27,083 nucleotides of DNA from Acidobacteriota bacterium (GTDB lineage: Bacteria; Acidobacteriota; Terriglobia; Terriglobales; Acidobacteriaceae). Shown piece after piece: positions 15,433 through 23,282 of the stretch. The notes below the pieces were generated by a model, which ran no database searches, had not been told where the DNA came from, and saw only the letters and a program-made list of their open reading frames with translations. The position numbers and the translations under genes were made by a program. Position 1 is the first letter of the stretch. The number at the start of each line of letters is the position of its first letter. The stretch covers positions 1 to 27,083 of the forward strand of contig JAJZDL010000008.1 in NCBI GenBank assembly GCA_021851465.1, read 5' to 3'.

Positions 15433-15807
15433 TTAGAGCGCCTCCGCGATCAGGATGCCGAGCCATGTTGCGACCAGGCCGAGGAAGAGGCTGCCGAAGG
15501 CATAGAGCGCGGCCTCCAGAAATGCCCCGCCGCGCAGGATCGAGAGCGTCTCCCACTCGTACGTCGAGAAGGTGCTGTAGGCGCCGACAAAACCGATGGG
15601 CACCAGAAATCTCCAGGCCGGGTTCAATGCGGTGCGCCGGGCCAGAAAGGTCAGGGAGAAGCCAATGATGACGCAGGCCGTGAGGTTGATGACAAACGTG
15701 CCGTAGGGAAACTTTGCGCCCATGCGTCCTGCGACGGTCGAGCCGACCCAGTAGCGGGCGATGGAGCCGAGCGCGCCGCCAGCCGCGATCAAGAGGTACT
15801 TCTGCAA
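15433..15807 (-). CDS. crcB: Fluoride channel CrcB/Fluc
   Basis: This 124-residue, four-helix inner-membrane protein fits the Fluc family, dual-topology dimers that let fluoride leave the cell. Visible signatures are GGALGSIARYWVG in helix 1, the conserved Asn in YGTFVINLTACVIIG, and the pore/Na+-site segment GFVGAYSTFSTYEWE. The TTG at 15807 is chosen because AAGGAG lies seven bases ahead and the protein then begins LQKYLLIAAGG, right at the first helix; an upstream start at 15882 adds a non-homologous tail. A single crcB gene implies a homodimer. Two DUF190 genes follow on the same strand. I looked for the crcB-motif fluoride riboswitch in the ~150 bases upstream and did not find its conserved 5' segment. 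Confidence 0.9.
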   Translation of the reverse strand: MQKYLLIAAGGALGSIARYWVGSTVAGRMGAKFPYGTFVINLTACVIIGFSLTFLARRTALNPAWRFLVPIGFVGAYSTFSTYEWETLSILRGGAFLEAALYAFGSLFLGLVATWLGILIAEAL

Positions 15808-15985
15808 ACGGATGTCTCCTTGCCTATGGTATTGCAACGCACCGGCAGTGTCCGATCTAAAGATACTCCTGCGATGGATCATACCGCGCGGCCCAAGCAG
15901 ATGCTGCGATGCGAGAGAATGAAGAAGAGACGGCCTGACTATTCAATTGGGAAGAAGGCGATTTTATGCGAATGGGGAAGCAATC

Positions 15986-17410
15986 GTGAGCGCTGCGGAC
16001 GAACAAACCGGCACGGATGCTGTTGCTGCACTGGATCCATTTACAGCGGTCGAGCCGCCAGATGCGATGCTGCGGCGCAGCAGAATCGAGCAGCACAGCA
16101 TGGCCGGGCAACGCACTGAAGGCCGCGCCTTTCATGCGTGGCGGGCGCTGCGCCATCGCAACTTCCAGCTCTTCGTCGGCGGGCAGAGCGTCTCTCTGAT
16201 CGGCACCTGGATGACGCGCATCGCCACGGGATGGCTGGTCTATCGGCTCACAGGGTCGGCACTGCTTCTGGGCACGGTGAGCTTCGCCGGACAGGTTCCA
16301 ACGTTTCTTCTGGCGCCCTTCGCTGGCGTTTGGGTGGATCGTCTCAACCGCCGCCATGTGCTCGTGTGGACGCAAAGCTTGGCCATGGTGCAGTCGCTGG
16401 CACTGGCCGCGCTAACGCTCTCCGGCCGGGTGACGGTCCCCTGGGTGTTGGCGCTGAGCATCGTGCAGGGAGTCATCAACGCCTTCGACATGCCGGGGCG
16501 GCAGGCCTTTCTGGTGCAGATGGTGGAGGACCGGCGCGACCTGGGCAACGCCATCGCGATCAACTCGTCGATGGTGAACGTGGCGCGACTGATCGGGCCG
16601 TCGCTGGCCGGGATCGTGATCGCGGCCAGCAATGAGGGCTGGTGTTTTCTGATCGACGGCATCAGCTATCTGGCCGTCATCGCGTCGCTGCTGGCGATGC
16701 GCATCCACACCCCGGCGGTAAAACGCGCGGCCACGTCCATGCTGACCGAGTTGAATGCGGGTTGGACGTACGTCTCGCACTTCGTTCCCATCCGTACCAT
16801 TCTGCTTCTGTTTGCGGTGGTCAGCCTGATGGGGATGCCGTTTGTGGTCCTGATGCCGATCTTCGCGGCGCGAGTGCTGCACGGTGGCCCGCACACCTTC
16901 GGCTTTCTGATGGGCGCGATGGGCCTGGGCGCGTTGGCTGGCGCGCTGCTTCTGGCCGCGCGCAGGAGCGTCCTCGGGCTGGGGCGGAAGATTGCCGTCT
17001 CCGCGGCGGTCTTCGGGATGGGGCTGATCGGCTTTGGCCTCTCGCACTCCTTCTGGCTCTCGATGCTGATGATGCCGGTGGCAGGGTTCGGCATGATGCA
17101 GGGCATGGCAGCCAGCAACACCATCATCCAGACCATCGTCAGCGAAGACAAGCGCGGTCGCGTGATGAGTTACTACACCATAGCGTTCGTGGGCATGGCG
17201 CCGTTCGGCAGCCTGCTGGCCGGCACAATGGCCAATTGGATCGGCGCGCCGATGACGGTGATTCTGAACGGGATTGTCGTACTGCTCGGCGCGGTGTGGT
17301 TCGCCACGCGGCTGCCCGCTGTGCGCGACGCCATCCGGCCCATCTATCGCGAGTTGGGCATTTTGCCGGTGGATGTGGCCAGCGGAATGACCGGCACCGG
17401 AGCGAGCTAG
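15986..17410 (+). CDS. MFS transporter, EntS-like exporter family
   Basis: This is a 474-residue, about 12-helix transporter of the major facilitator superfamily. After a ~55-residue soluble N-terminus the family opening appears: ALRHRNFQLFVGGQSVSLIG, then WMTRIATGWLVYRLTGS, and motif A-like PFAGVWVDRLNRRHVL between helices 2 and 3; a second-half GRVMSYYTIAFVGMAPFGSL matches the same family. Relatives are H+-driven exporters including enterobactin exporters, and most homologues have unknown substrates. GTG 15986 follows GGGGA seven bases ahead; a TTG at 15947 extends the frame without support. It is divergent from crcB, with 178 bases between the starts, and no gene follows it, so its substrate cannot be inferred from context. 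Confidence 0.85.
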   Translation: MSAADEQTGTDAVAALDPFTAVEPPDAMLRRSRIEQHSMAGQRTEGRAFHAWRALRHRNFQLFVGGQSVSLIGTWMTRIATGWLVYRLTGSALLLGTVSFAGQVPTFLLAPFAGVWVDRLNRRHVLVWTQSLAMVQSLALAALTLSGRVTVPWVLALSIVQGVINAFDMPGRQAFLVQMVEDRRDLGNAIAINSSMVNVARLIGPSLAGIVIAASNEGWCFLIDGISYLAVIASLLAMRIHTPAVKRAATSMLTELNAGWTYVSHFVPIRTILLLFAVVSLMGMPFVVLMPIFAARVLHGGPHTFGFLMGAMGLGALAGALLLAARRSVLGLGRKIAVSAAVFGMGLIGFGLSHSFWLSMLMMPVAGFGMMQGMAASNTIIQTIVSEDKRGRVMSYYTIAFVGMAPFGSLLAGTMANWIGAPMTVILNGIVVLLGAVWFATRLPAVRDAIRPIYRELGILPVDVASGMTGTGAS

Positions 17411-17420
17411 TCCGGCGTCT

Positions 17421-17571
17421 AAGAACCTGTCCAGAAAGTACAGAACCGGCGCTCAACGAGGAGACAAGCAATGACGAAATACAGGGATTCTTCCCCTGCG
17501 TCAAGCTCAGGGTCAGAATGACAATCGGTAGTTATTCAGTGCGAAAAGCAGTTTTTAAACAGGTTTTTCGA
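17421..17571 (+). repeat. Dispersed inverted-end element, copy 1
   Basis: The left end AAGAACCTGTCCAGAAAG and the reverse complement of the right end (CGAAAAACCTGTTTAAAAAC) match as imperfect terminal inverted repeats. The interior shares ACCGGCGCTCAACGAGGAGA and GGGATTCTTC...CAGAATGACAA with copy 2. It has no coding capacity and resembles a MITE or REP-like element. A few extra bases (about 17494-17511) interrupt the part that is compact in copies 2 and 3. Confidence 0.65.
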
Positions 17572-17759
17572 TCTTGATCGCTTGCCCCTGGTTCGTTAGT
17601 TCAATATGCAAATAGCTCTGCGAAAGATGCAGTCGTTGGAGCTCGCGGAGCCGGGAGATTTGAGCGGGCCTTCGACCTTTGGCCGGGCGTTTTCTTCCGG
17701 GTGGGCGGGTCGGGTCGGTTGCCGGGCGGAATAGTATATATTAAATAGTCTATATTACT

Positions 17760-17770
17760 CCCCCCCCCCC
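17760..17770 (+). repeat. 11-base homopolymeric C tract
   Basis: Eleven consecutive C follow an AT-rich run. No reading frame or promoter is placed so that length changes here would switch a gene, so a phase-variation role is not supported. Assembly length is uncertain at such tracts. Confidence 0.8.
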
Positions 17771-17818
17771 ACTTTTCGTTTGGGGAGGTAAAAAGCGTGT
17801 TTTCATGGGTGTAGAGGC

Positions 17819-17950
17819 AAAGTATAGAGAACAGAGAACTTGTGCGTAAGCCGATTGGATTCAAAGGCTTGCGGGGTGGTCCCGTCGCCAAAGTATTCAA
17901 TGCATAGGGGTTGCGGGTAAAGTATCTACTATCAAGGGCTTATTCCGCCC
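17819..17950 (+). repeat. Degenerate ~29-bp repeats starting AAAGTAT
   Basis: AAAGTAT occurs at 17819, 17890 and 17919, each followed after about 13 bases by a GGGGTTG/GAACTTG/GGGCTTA-type segment; the spacing between the last two is 29. A more degenerate unit (GATTGGATTCAAAGGCTTGC) lies at about 17853. The units are diverged and non-coding. I recall similar AAAGTATT...GGGTTA units between genes of Terriglobia, but cannot check this. Confidence 0.5.
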
Positions 17951-18005
17951 TTGGGTGGGGTTTGAGGCGTCTCTGGCGGTGGGTCGGCCGTCCTCTCCAC
18001 CGAAA

Positions 18006-18083
18006 AAATGCGGGGATTCTTCGCTGCGCTCAGAATGACAAGGCGCAAATCTTCGGTGAGAGAACTGTCTCTGGACAGGCTCT
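18006..18083 (+). repeat. Dispersed element, copy 3 (left part missing)
   Basis: The 35-bp core (18006-18040, starting AAATGCGGGGATTCTTCGCT) is identical to 18317-18351 in copy 2. The right half, through GAGAACTGTCTCTGGACAGG, matches the right end of copy 2 (GAAGAACTGTTTTGGACAGG). The left third, with CTCAACGAGGAGA, is absent. Confidence 0.65.
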
Positions 18084-18262
18084 CAGGGTCAGAATGGCGA
18101 TTCAATTTCGATCTACAGTTCCATTCTAGCAAGCGGAGGGAAACTACCATGCCAACTATTTTTCGGAGGCAAGCGGTTGTTTATGTGGAGGATGCGGCGA
18201 TTTTACCGCCCCAGGGGGCTTGACACGGCGAGTTTGGCCGGAAAACGGAGGAAGTTCTCTCC

Positions 18263-18488
18263 GAAGCCGTCCAAAAACTACAGGACCGGCGCTCAACGAG
18301 GAGACAGGCAACGACGAAATGCGGGGATTCTTCGCTGCGCTCAGAATGACAATTCGTACATTAGTGACGATTCGTACAGTAGTGACGATTCGTAATTGAA
18401 TGACAGTTCGTACATTAATGGCAGTTCGTAAATGAGTGACAATCGTAAATTTTCGATGAGAAGAACTGTTTTGGACAGGTTCTTCGAT
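18263..18488 (+). repeat. Dispersed element, copy 2, enlarged by an internal tandem array
   Basis: The left end GAAGCCGTCCAAAAAC pairs with the right end, whose reverse complement reads CGAAGAACCTGTCCAAAAC. The interior matches copy 1 (ACCGGCGCTCAACGAGGAGA) and copy 3 (35-bp identical core). It is longer than copy 1 because an 18-bp unit at its centre has multiplied. The right end lies about 70 bases before the dsbD start. Confidence 0.68.
18348..18437 (+). repeat. 18-bp tandem array, five units plus a partial sixth
   Basis: Units start at 18348, 18366, 18384, 18402 and 18420, each close to GACGATTCGTACATTAGT, with 2-5 differences between neighbours. A partial unit (GACAATCGTAAAT) follows at 18438. 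There are no spacers, so this is a minisatellite, not a CRISPR array. The first unit begins with the GACAA that ends the element's conserved core, so the array arose inside copy 2. Confidence 0.85.
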
Positions 18489-18524
18489 TCATGCGATTGC
18501 CTTGGCCGTTGGGCTGAGGCCACG

Positions 18525-18552
18525 TTGGTACCACGGCGGAACGCACTACAAT
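18525..18552 (+). promoter_or_regulatory. Candidate dsbD promoter, likely leaderless
   Basis: TTGGTA (18525-18530) and TACAAT (18547-18552) are 16 bases apart. The usual initiation distance of about 7 bases after the -10 box falls on the GTG at 18559. There is no usable ribosome site between box and start codon; the only purine run touches the GTG. Confidence 0.55.
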
Positions 18553-18558
18553 CGAAGG

Positions 18559-20799
18559 GTGAGTATCCGGCGAACGATCTCGGGCCTGCTACGGACGCAC
18601 CTTCTGCCGTTGCTGGCGGTCTTCGGTGTTGTCGCCAGCACCGGTGCGCGCGCGCAGATTGGCGTGCTTGGCGATGGCGGTCCAGGGCCGGTGAGGGCGC
18701 TGCACCTGACGGCAGAGATGGTGTCGCTGGGGCCGGCGATTGCACCCGGCGGAACGCAGACGGTGGGCCTCGCGCTCACGATGGAGCCGCACTGGCACGT
18801 CTACTGGACCAACCCCGGAGACTCCGGCGAGCCGCCGCGCATTGTATGGAAGCTGCCCACGGGCATCACTGCCGGGCCGATGCAGTTTCCCATTCCGCGG
18901 CGGCTGCCGCTGGGGCCGCTGATGGACTTCGGCTACGAGGGCCAGGTCGCGTTTCCCGTGACAATCTCCGCGGCGCCGACGGTGAAGCCGGGGCCGGTAC
19001 ACCTGGACGCGCAGGTCCGTTGGCTGGTCTGCGCGCAGGTCTGCATCCCCGGCAAGGCACACCTGGGGATCGACCTGACGGTGCGGCCCGGAGCGGCGCA
19101 GGCGGCGCGCGCAGGCGCGCTGGGAGCGGCGATGGCGCTGCTGCCGAAGCCGCTGCCCGCCGGTGCGAAGTTCTCCATCATCGGCGGCGCGCGGCAGTTT
19201 GCACTGACTCTGATCGACGGCAGGGGGCAGACGAACGCGGAGTTCTATCCCTTCATCCAAAGCACGGCCGATGCGCAAGGCGAGGCTGACGCGATTGCCG
19301 ATGCAGCGGCGCAGCAGGTGGAACCGCTGCGCGATGGAGTGCGGGTGCGTGTCGAGCGCTCGCCCGACCTCACGGTTCTGCCTGCGACACTTGCTGGGGT
19401 CTTCAAGCTATCGGACACGGAGGCGTACGAGGTGAGCGCGCCGGTGGTGGCGGGAGAGGTTGCGCCCGCCGCGCCGCAGACAGGCCCAACGGCAGCCGCT
19501 GCCGCGATCGGCGCGATCGGGCTGGCGTTTCTCGGCGGAATCATTTTGAACCTGATGCCGTGCGTCTTTCCGGTGCTCTTTCTGAAGGGACTGACGCTGG
19601 TGCAGACGGCGGGCGCGGGCGCCGCGCGGGAGCGCATCTCTATGCGCTGGCACGGCCTGGCCTATGCGCTGGGCATCCTGCTTGCGTTCTGGGCGATCGT
19701 GGCCGTGCTGCTGGCGCTGCGGGCAACGGGGACCCACGCGGGCTGGGGCTTCCAGTTGCAGTCGCCCGCGTTCATCGCAGTGCTGGCGTCGTTGATCTTC
19801 TTCCTGGCACTGTCGCTGGCCGGGCAGTTTGAGATCGGCCTGTCGCTGACGTCACTGGGCGGCGCCGTGGTCGATGGGCCTGGGGCAAAGCAGCAGGGCT
19901 ACGCAGGCAGCTTCCTCACCGGCGTGCTGGCGACCGTGGTGGCGACGCCATGCACCGCTCCGCTGATGGGCGCGGCCATCGGCTTTGCGCTGACGCAGAC
20001 GGCGGGCGTGGCGTTCGCCATCTTTACCGCGCTGGCCCTGGGACTGGCCGCGCCGTTCCTGCTGCTGAGCTTCCAGCCAGCCTGGACACGAGTGTTGCCC
20101 AGGCCGGGCGCGTGGATGGAGGTGCTCAAGCAGATCGCCGCGGTGCCGCTCTTTGCCACGTCGATCTGGCTGGCGTGGGTCTACGGCCAGTTGCTTTCCT
20201 CCAACGGTGTTGCCGGCGCGGGAATCGACCAGATTGCGCTGCTGCTGGCCTGCTTCCTGGTGCTGGCGATTGCGGGTTGGGCATTGGGCCGCTGGCCCGC
20301 GAAGGGTGCGAGCCGGATCGCTGCGCTCGTCCTCATCGCGCTGGGACTGGCGATCCCGCTCTCGCAGGCGCGAAGCGCGGCGCGGATTGCCGCGGTGGCG
20401 CAGACGAATGCGGCGACGGCGAATGCAGCGACGGCGGACGGCGCGCGGATTATGTGGCAGCCCTACTCCGAGCAGGCGCTGGATGCGGCGCGCGCGGCGG
20501 GGCATCCGGTCTTCATCGACTTCACCGCGGCGTGGTGCCTGAGCTGCCAGTTCAACGAGCGCGCCGTGCTGCGCTCGGCGGAGGTGGAGAGCGCGCTGCG
20601 CAAGGGCGGCATGGCGACGATGAAGGCGGATTGGACCGACAGCGATCCCGCGATTACGCAGAAGCTGGCCTCGCTCGGGCGCGCGGGCGTGCCGACCTAT
20701 GCGATCTATCCCGCAGCCGCAGGCAGCGCGGCGGATGTGCTGCCGGAGCTGCTGACCAAGGGCCTGGTGCTGGCCGCCATCGCGCGCGACACGAAGTAA
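18559..20799 (+). CDS. dsbD: DsbD-type thiol:disulfide interchange protein
   Basis: The 746-residue membrane protein passes electrons from cytoplasmic thioredoxin to periplasmic thiol partners. It has a signal peptide (residues 1 to about 32, cleavage near ARA-Q), an N-terminal periplasmic domain with the cysteine pair in VRWLVCAQVCIPGKA, a central eight-helix DsbD/CcdA-like domain starting LAFLGGIILNLMPCVFPVLF and containing VLATVVATPCTAPLMGAAIG (the two redox cysteines, in MPCVFP and TPCTAP), and a C-terminal thioredoxin domain with FIDFTAAWCLSCQFNERAV (CLSC). All three cysteine pairs are present, so electron relay should be intact. The N-terminal domain resembles the DsbD/ScsB type. GTG 18559 is chosen because the signal peptide starts there and the promoter ends there; a TTG at 18502 would start upstream of the promoter boxes. 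No ccm or dsb partner lies next to it. Confidence 0.9.
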   Translation: MSIRRTISGLLRTHLLPLLAVFGVVASTGARAQIGVLGDGGPGPVRALHLTAEMVSLGPAIAPGGTQTVGLALTMEPHWHVYWTNPGDSGEPPRIVWKLPTGITAGPMQFPIPRRLPLGPLMDFGYEGQVAFPVTISAAPTVKPGPVHLDAQVRWLVCAQVCIPGKAHLGIDLTVRPGAAQAARAGALGAAMALLPKPLPAGAKFSIIGGARQFALTLIDGRGQTNAEFYPFIQSTADAQGEADAIADAAAQQVEPLRDGVRVRVERSPDLTVLPATLAGVFKLSDTEAYEVSAPVVAGEVAPAAPQTGPTAAAAAIGAIGLAFLGGIILNLMPCVFPVLFLKGLTLVQTAGAGAARERISMRWHGLAYALGILLAFWAIVAVLLALRATGTHAGWGFQLQSPAFIAVLASLIFFLALSLAGQFEIGLSLTSLGGAVVDGPGAKQQGYAGSFLTGVLATVVATPCTAPLMGAAIGFALTQTAGVAFAIFTALALGLAAPFLLLSFQPAWTRVLPRPGAWMEVLKQIAAVPLFATSIWLAWVYGQLLSSNGVAGAGIDQIALLLACFLVLAIAGWALGRWPAKGASRIAALVLIALGLAIPLSQARSAARIAAVAQTNAATANAATADGARIMWQPYSEQALDAARAAGHPVFIDFTAAWCLSCQFNERAVLRSAEVESALRKGGMATMKADWTDSDPAITQKLASLGRAGVPTYAIYPAAAGSAADVLPELLTKGLVLAAIARDTK

Positions 20800-20837
20800 G
20801 GCGCTGGCTTTGACTTGTTTTTACGGCACGCTTCCCA

Positions 20838-20862
20838 TTCATCGCGATACGACCGCGATGAA
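20838..20862. other. Perfect 9-bp hairpin between convergent genes
   Basis: TTCATCGCG (20838-20846) and CGCGATGAA (20854-20862) enclose a 7-base loop in the gap between the ends of dsbD and the DUF2971 gene. It is well placed to stop transcription from both sides but lacks a T-run on either strand, so a terminator role is only suggested. Confidence 0.45.
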
Positions 20863-20918
20863 AATGGCGCCCAATTCTTTCAGATGCGAAGGAGGACGGA
20901 TGAGTGGCCCACCCGCCA

Positions 20919-21890
20919 TTATGTCGCTCGGTAAGGAATTTTTGAATGAACTATAGGAACCTTGTCGCGAGGAACCGTGCCGCGATAGAACATGTCAACA
21001 CAGTCCTCTGCAAAGCGTTGCGCTTCGGGACGATTAGATGCTGGCCCCACAATAATTTGTTTCAGCGCACTTAGATTAGCGCTTTTCCAATCGAACTCAA
21101 GGTACTTGATCAGGCTATAGGAATGCGCTCTCAGCTTCATATCAGTGGGCGCATGCCCTGTCGGATGTAGCTGCAAGAATCTATATTCCTGTTCGTTTCT
21201 ATAGGCGCAATGTTTGAAATATAATGAGGCATGCATCGCACGTGTAGTGAGCAAGACAAATAATTTATGCCAATAGGCGCGGAGAATTTCCTCCGGCAGT
21301 TTCATTCCGACCGGCGTAGAGATGAGTCCAAACATCCTATCGACGATCTGCTGCTGTATTTCCCCCAGTTTGTCATCATCGTAAGTGACGGGAAACGTGG
21401 AACAGTTTGGTATTCCACCACAGTCTTGCGACGCGAATGGGGTTTCGAGTGCCGGGCGATCAAACCCCAAGGCATAGCCGAGGCCATCGTCCGCATACGC
21501 GCGCCATTGGCCGAGATCGTCTCCGTTCTCGCTGAACGAACAGATAAAAAAATTCCCGAGCTTCTGGATATTATTAAAGCAGTTGTGTATTAACTTCGCA
21601 AAACATTTTTCCTGTTTGGTCTTAGCCTTGCTCTCTAGGATTTTGACGAGGATTGAAAATCCGTGGCGCATCTCGGATGGGTCATTGAGGCTGAAAGCAT
21701 CTGTCAACCAAATTTTGCCAGTTTCCAGAATGCCTTTCAGGCCAACATCGTTCGTGTAGTGATAGATGATCGAGGGTTGAGGCTTGGAACCAATGGATCC
21801 TGAGAATGAAGTAACAATATCATCCGCCTCTTTCTCAAACTTGTTGAGGTTCTCTTGCATCTCTGGCGGAATTGTTTCTGAAATATGCAT
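20919..21890 (-). CDS. DUF2971 domain protein, AT-rich, probably acquired
   Basis: This 323-residue soluble protein carries the DUF2971 pattern: IIYHYTNDVGLKGILETGKI, WLTDAFSLNDPSEMRHG, FFICSFSENGDDLGQWRAYA and, later, HCAYRNEQEYRFL. The domain's function is unknown; it often occurs near defence or mobile genes. The base composition is clearly lower in GC than all neighbours (roughly mid-40s to 50 % by eye against 60+ %), and codons such as TTT, AAA and ATT are common, which points to transfer. ATG 21890 is favoured because an extended -10 box (TG-G-TATAGT, reverse strand, -10 hexamer at 21915-21920) lies about 25 bases ahead; an in-frame ATG at 21938 would lie upstream of it. The gene starts 57 bases after the rarA stop on the same strand. 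I see no integrase, repeats or partner gene next to it. Confidence 0.75.
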   Translation of the reverse strand: MHISETIPPEMQENLNKFEKEADDIVTSFSGSIGSKPQPSIIYHYTNDVGLKGILETGKIWLTDAFSLNDPSEMRHGFSILVKILESKAKTKQEKCFAKLIHNCFNNIQKLGNFFICSFSENGDDLGQWRAYADDGLGYALGFDRPALETPFASQDCGGIPNCSTFPVTYDDDKLGEIQQQIVDRMFGLISTPVGMKLPEEILRAYWHKLFVLLTTRAMHASLYFKHCAYRNEQEYRFLQLHPTGHAPTDMKLRAHSYSLIKYLEFDWKSANLSALKQIIVGPASNRPEAQRFAEDCVDMFYRGTVPRDKVPIVHSKIPYRAT

Positions 21891-21947
21891 AGGGTCACGG
21901 CGGACGACGCAGTTACTATACCATTTTGGGTGGGGCACCCGACCTTG

Positions 21948-23282
21948 TTACAGCTTGCGCTTGCTCTGGCGGATGCGCGCGACCTCTTCCATGCGCTGGG
22001 CGAGGAGTTTTTCGCGGCCCTCCTGCGTGGGGTGGTAGTAGCGGCGGCCGGCCAGCGAGGGCGGCAGGCACTCCATGTCGGCGACGCGGCCTTCCACATT
22101 GTGCGCGTACTGGTATCCCTTGCCGTAGTCGAGCGACTGCATCAGCTTGGTCGGCGCGTTGCGCAGGTGCAGCGGCACCGGCTCGGCGGCGGTGGCTTCG
22201 ATGTCGCGCTTCACCGCGTCGTACGCAGTGTAGACGGCGTTCGATTTGGGCGCGAGCGCGAGGTAGACGACCGCCTGCGCCAACGCGAGGTCGCCCTCCG
22301 GCGGGCCGAGGAAGTGCATCGCGTCGCGCGCGGAGAGGCAGAGGTTGAGGGCCTCGGGCGCGGCCAGGCCGATGTCCTCGACCGCCATGCGCACGATGCG
22401 CCGCGCAACGTACATGGGGTCTTCGCCGGCCTGCAACATGCGCGCCAGCCAGTAGAGCGAGGCGTCCACGTCGGAGTTGCGCACGCTCTTGTGCAGGGCG
22501 GAGACGATGTCGTAGTGCTGCTCGCCCTGCTTGTCGTAGAGCAGCACGCGCCGCTGCAACGCCTCGGCGGCAATCTCCTTTGCGATGCGCCGGGTTGAAT
22601 CTTCGGCGGCGAGGCTGGCGGCGACGTCGAGGGCGTTGAGGGCGTTGCGCGCGTCGCCGCTGGCGTAGGAGGCGATGGTTGCAAGGGCGTCTTCATCGGC
22701 GGCAACCCCAGACGCGCCCAGACCGCGCACCTCATCGCCGAGGGCGCGCTGTAGCAACGCGACGATCTGCGCTTCGCTGAGTGCGAGCAGCGTGTAGACG
22801 CGGCAGCGCGAGAGCAGCGCGGCGTTCAACTCGAAGGATGGGTTCTCCGTCGTCGCGCCGATCAGGCGGATCGCGCCGCGTTCGACATACGGCAGGAAGG
22901 CGTCCTGCTGCGCCTTGTTGAATCGGTGGATCTCATCGACGAAGAGGATGGTGCGCGAGCCGAACTCCGCGGCCTTCTCGGCGGCGACCATGACGGTCTT
23001 GATCTCCTTGATGCCGGACATGACGGCGGAGAACTCGATGAAGGTGGACTGCGTGAGCGCGGCGACGATCTTGGCCAGCGTCGTTTTGCCGGTGCCCGGC
23101 GGTCCCCAGAAGATCATGGAAGTTGCATCGTCGTGGGCGATGGCGAGCGCCAGCGGCTTGCCGGGGCCGAGCAGATGCTCCTGCCCGACGAACTCGTCGA
23201 GCGTACGCGGCCTCATGCGCTCGGCCAGCGGGGCCGGGTTGGATTGCGCGGTGGCGGCGAGCGTGGGGTTGAAGAGGCTCAT
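21948..23282 (-). CDS. rarA: Replication-associated recombination protein RarA (MgsA)
   Basis: RarA is a clamp-loader-like AAA+ ATPase acting at stalled replication forks together with SSB. The 444-residue protein shows LAERMRPRTLDEFVGQEHLL at the start, Walker A GPPGTGKTT, Walker B ILFVDEIHRFNKAQQDAFLP, sensor 1 IGATTENPSFELNAALLSRC, and the family's C-terminal tetramerisation region with SVRNSDVDASLYWLARML, GEDPMYVARRIVRMAVEDIG and YQYAHN. Length and motifs are complete. ATG 23282 is the natural start; its ATGA overlaps the stop codon of the methyltransferase gene upstream, so the two are probably translated together. The frame's extension beyond 23282 is open but is a shadow of the methyltransferase gene. 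Confidence 0.94.
   Translation of the reverse strand: MSLFNPTLAATAQSNPAPLAERMRPRTLDEFVGQEHLLGPGKPLALAIAHDDATSMIFWGPPGTGKTTLAKIVAALTQSTFIEFSAVMSGIKEIKTVMVAAEKAAEFGSRTILFVDEIHRFNKAQQDAFLPYVERGAIRLIGATTENPSFELNAALLSRCRVYTLLALSEAQIVALLQRALGDEVRGLGASGVAADEDALATIASYASGDARNALNALDVAASLAAEDSTRRIAKEIAAEALQRRVLLYDKQGEQHYDIVSALHKSVRNSDVDASLYWLARMLQAGEDPMYVARRIVRMAVEDIGLAAPEALNLCLSARDAMHFLGPPEGDLALAQAVVYLALAPKSNAVYTAYDAVKRDIEATAAEPVPLHLRNAPTKLMQSLDYGKGYQYAHNVEGRVADMECLPPSLAGRRYYHPTQEGREKLLAQRMEEVARIRQSKRKL

Larger units (their letters stand above)
17411..18558. other. Gene-free repeat-rich region
   Basis: Over 1,100 bases contain no frame with a plausible start site, domain or codon bias; the short open frames here are chance. 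The region holds three dispersed-element copies, an 18-bp tandem array, degenerate ~29-bp repeats, an AT-rich stretch at about 17730-17757 next to an 11-C run, and the dsbD promoter at its right end. Base composition is more AT-rich than the flanking genes. Confidence 0.75.

Noticed and set aside
15808..15985. Fluoride riboswitch upstream of crcB
   Set aside because: The conserved GGNGATGG...TTCGCC segment and downstream pseudoknot partner were not found on the reverse strand; only ordinary sequence is seen.
17760..17770. Phase-variable C tract
   Set aside because: It is not within or next to a reading frame or promoter spacer.
18348..18450. CRISPR-like array
   Set aside because: Units are contiguous 18-bp repeats without spacers, and no cas gene is in the window.
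20838..20862. Canonical intrinsic terminator between dsbD and the DUF2971 gene
   Set aside because: The stem is perfect but no T-run follows on either strand, so it is listed only as a hairpin.
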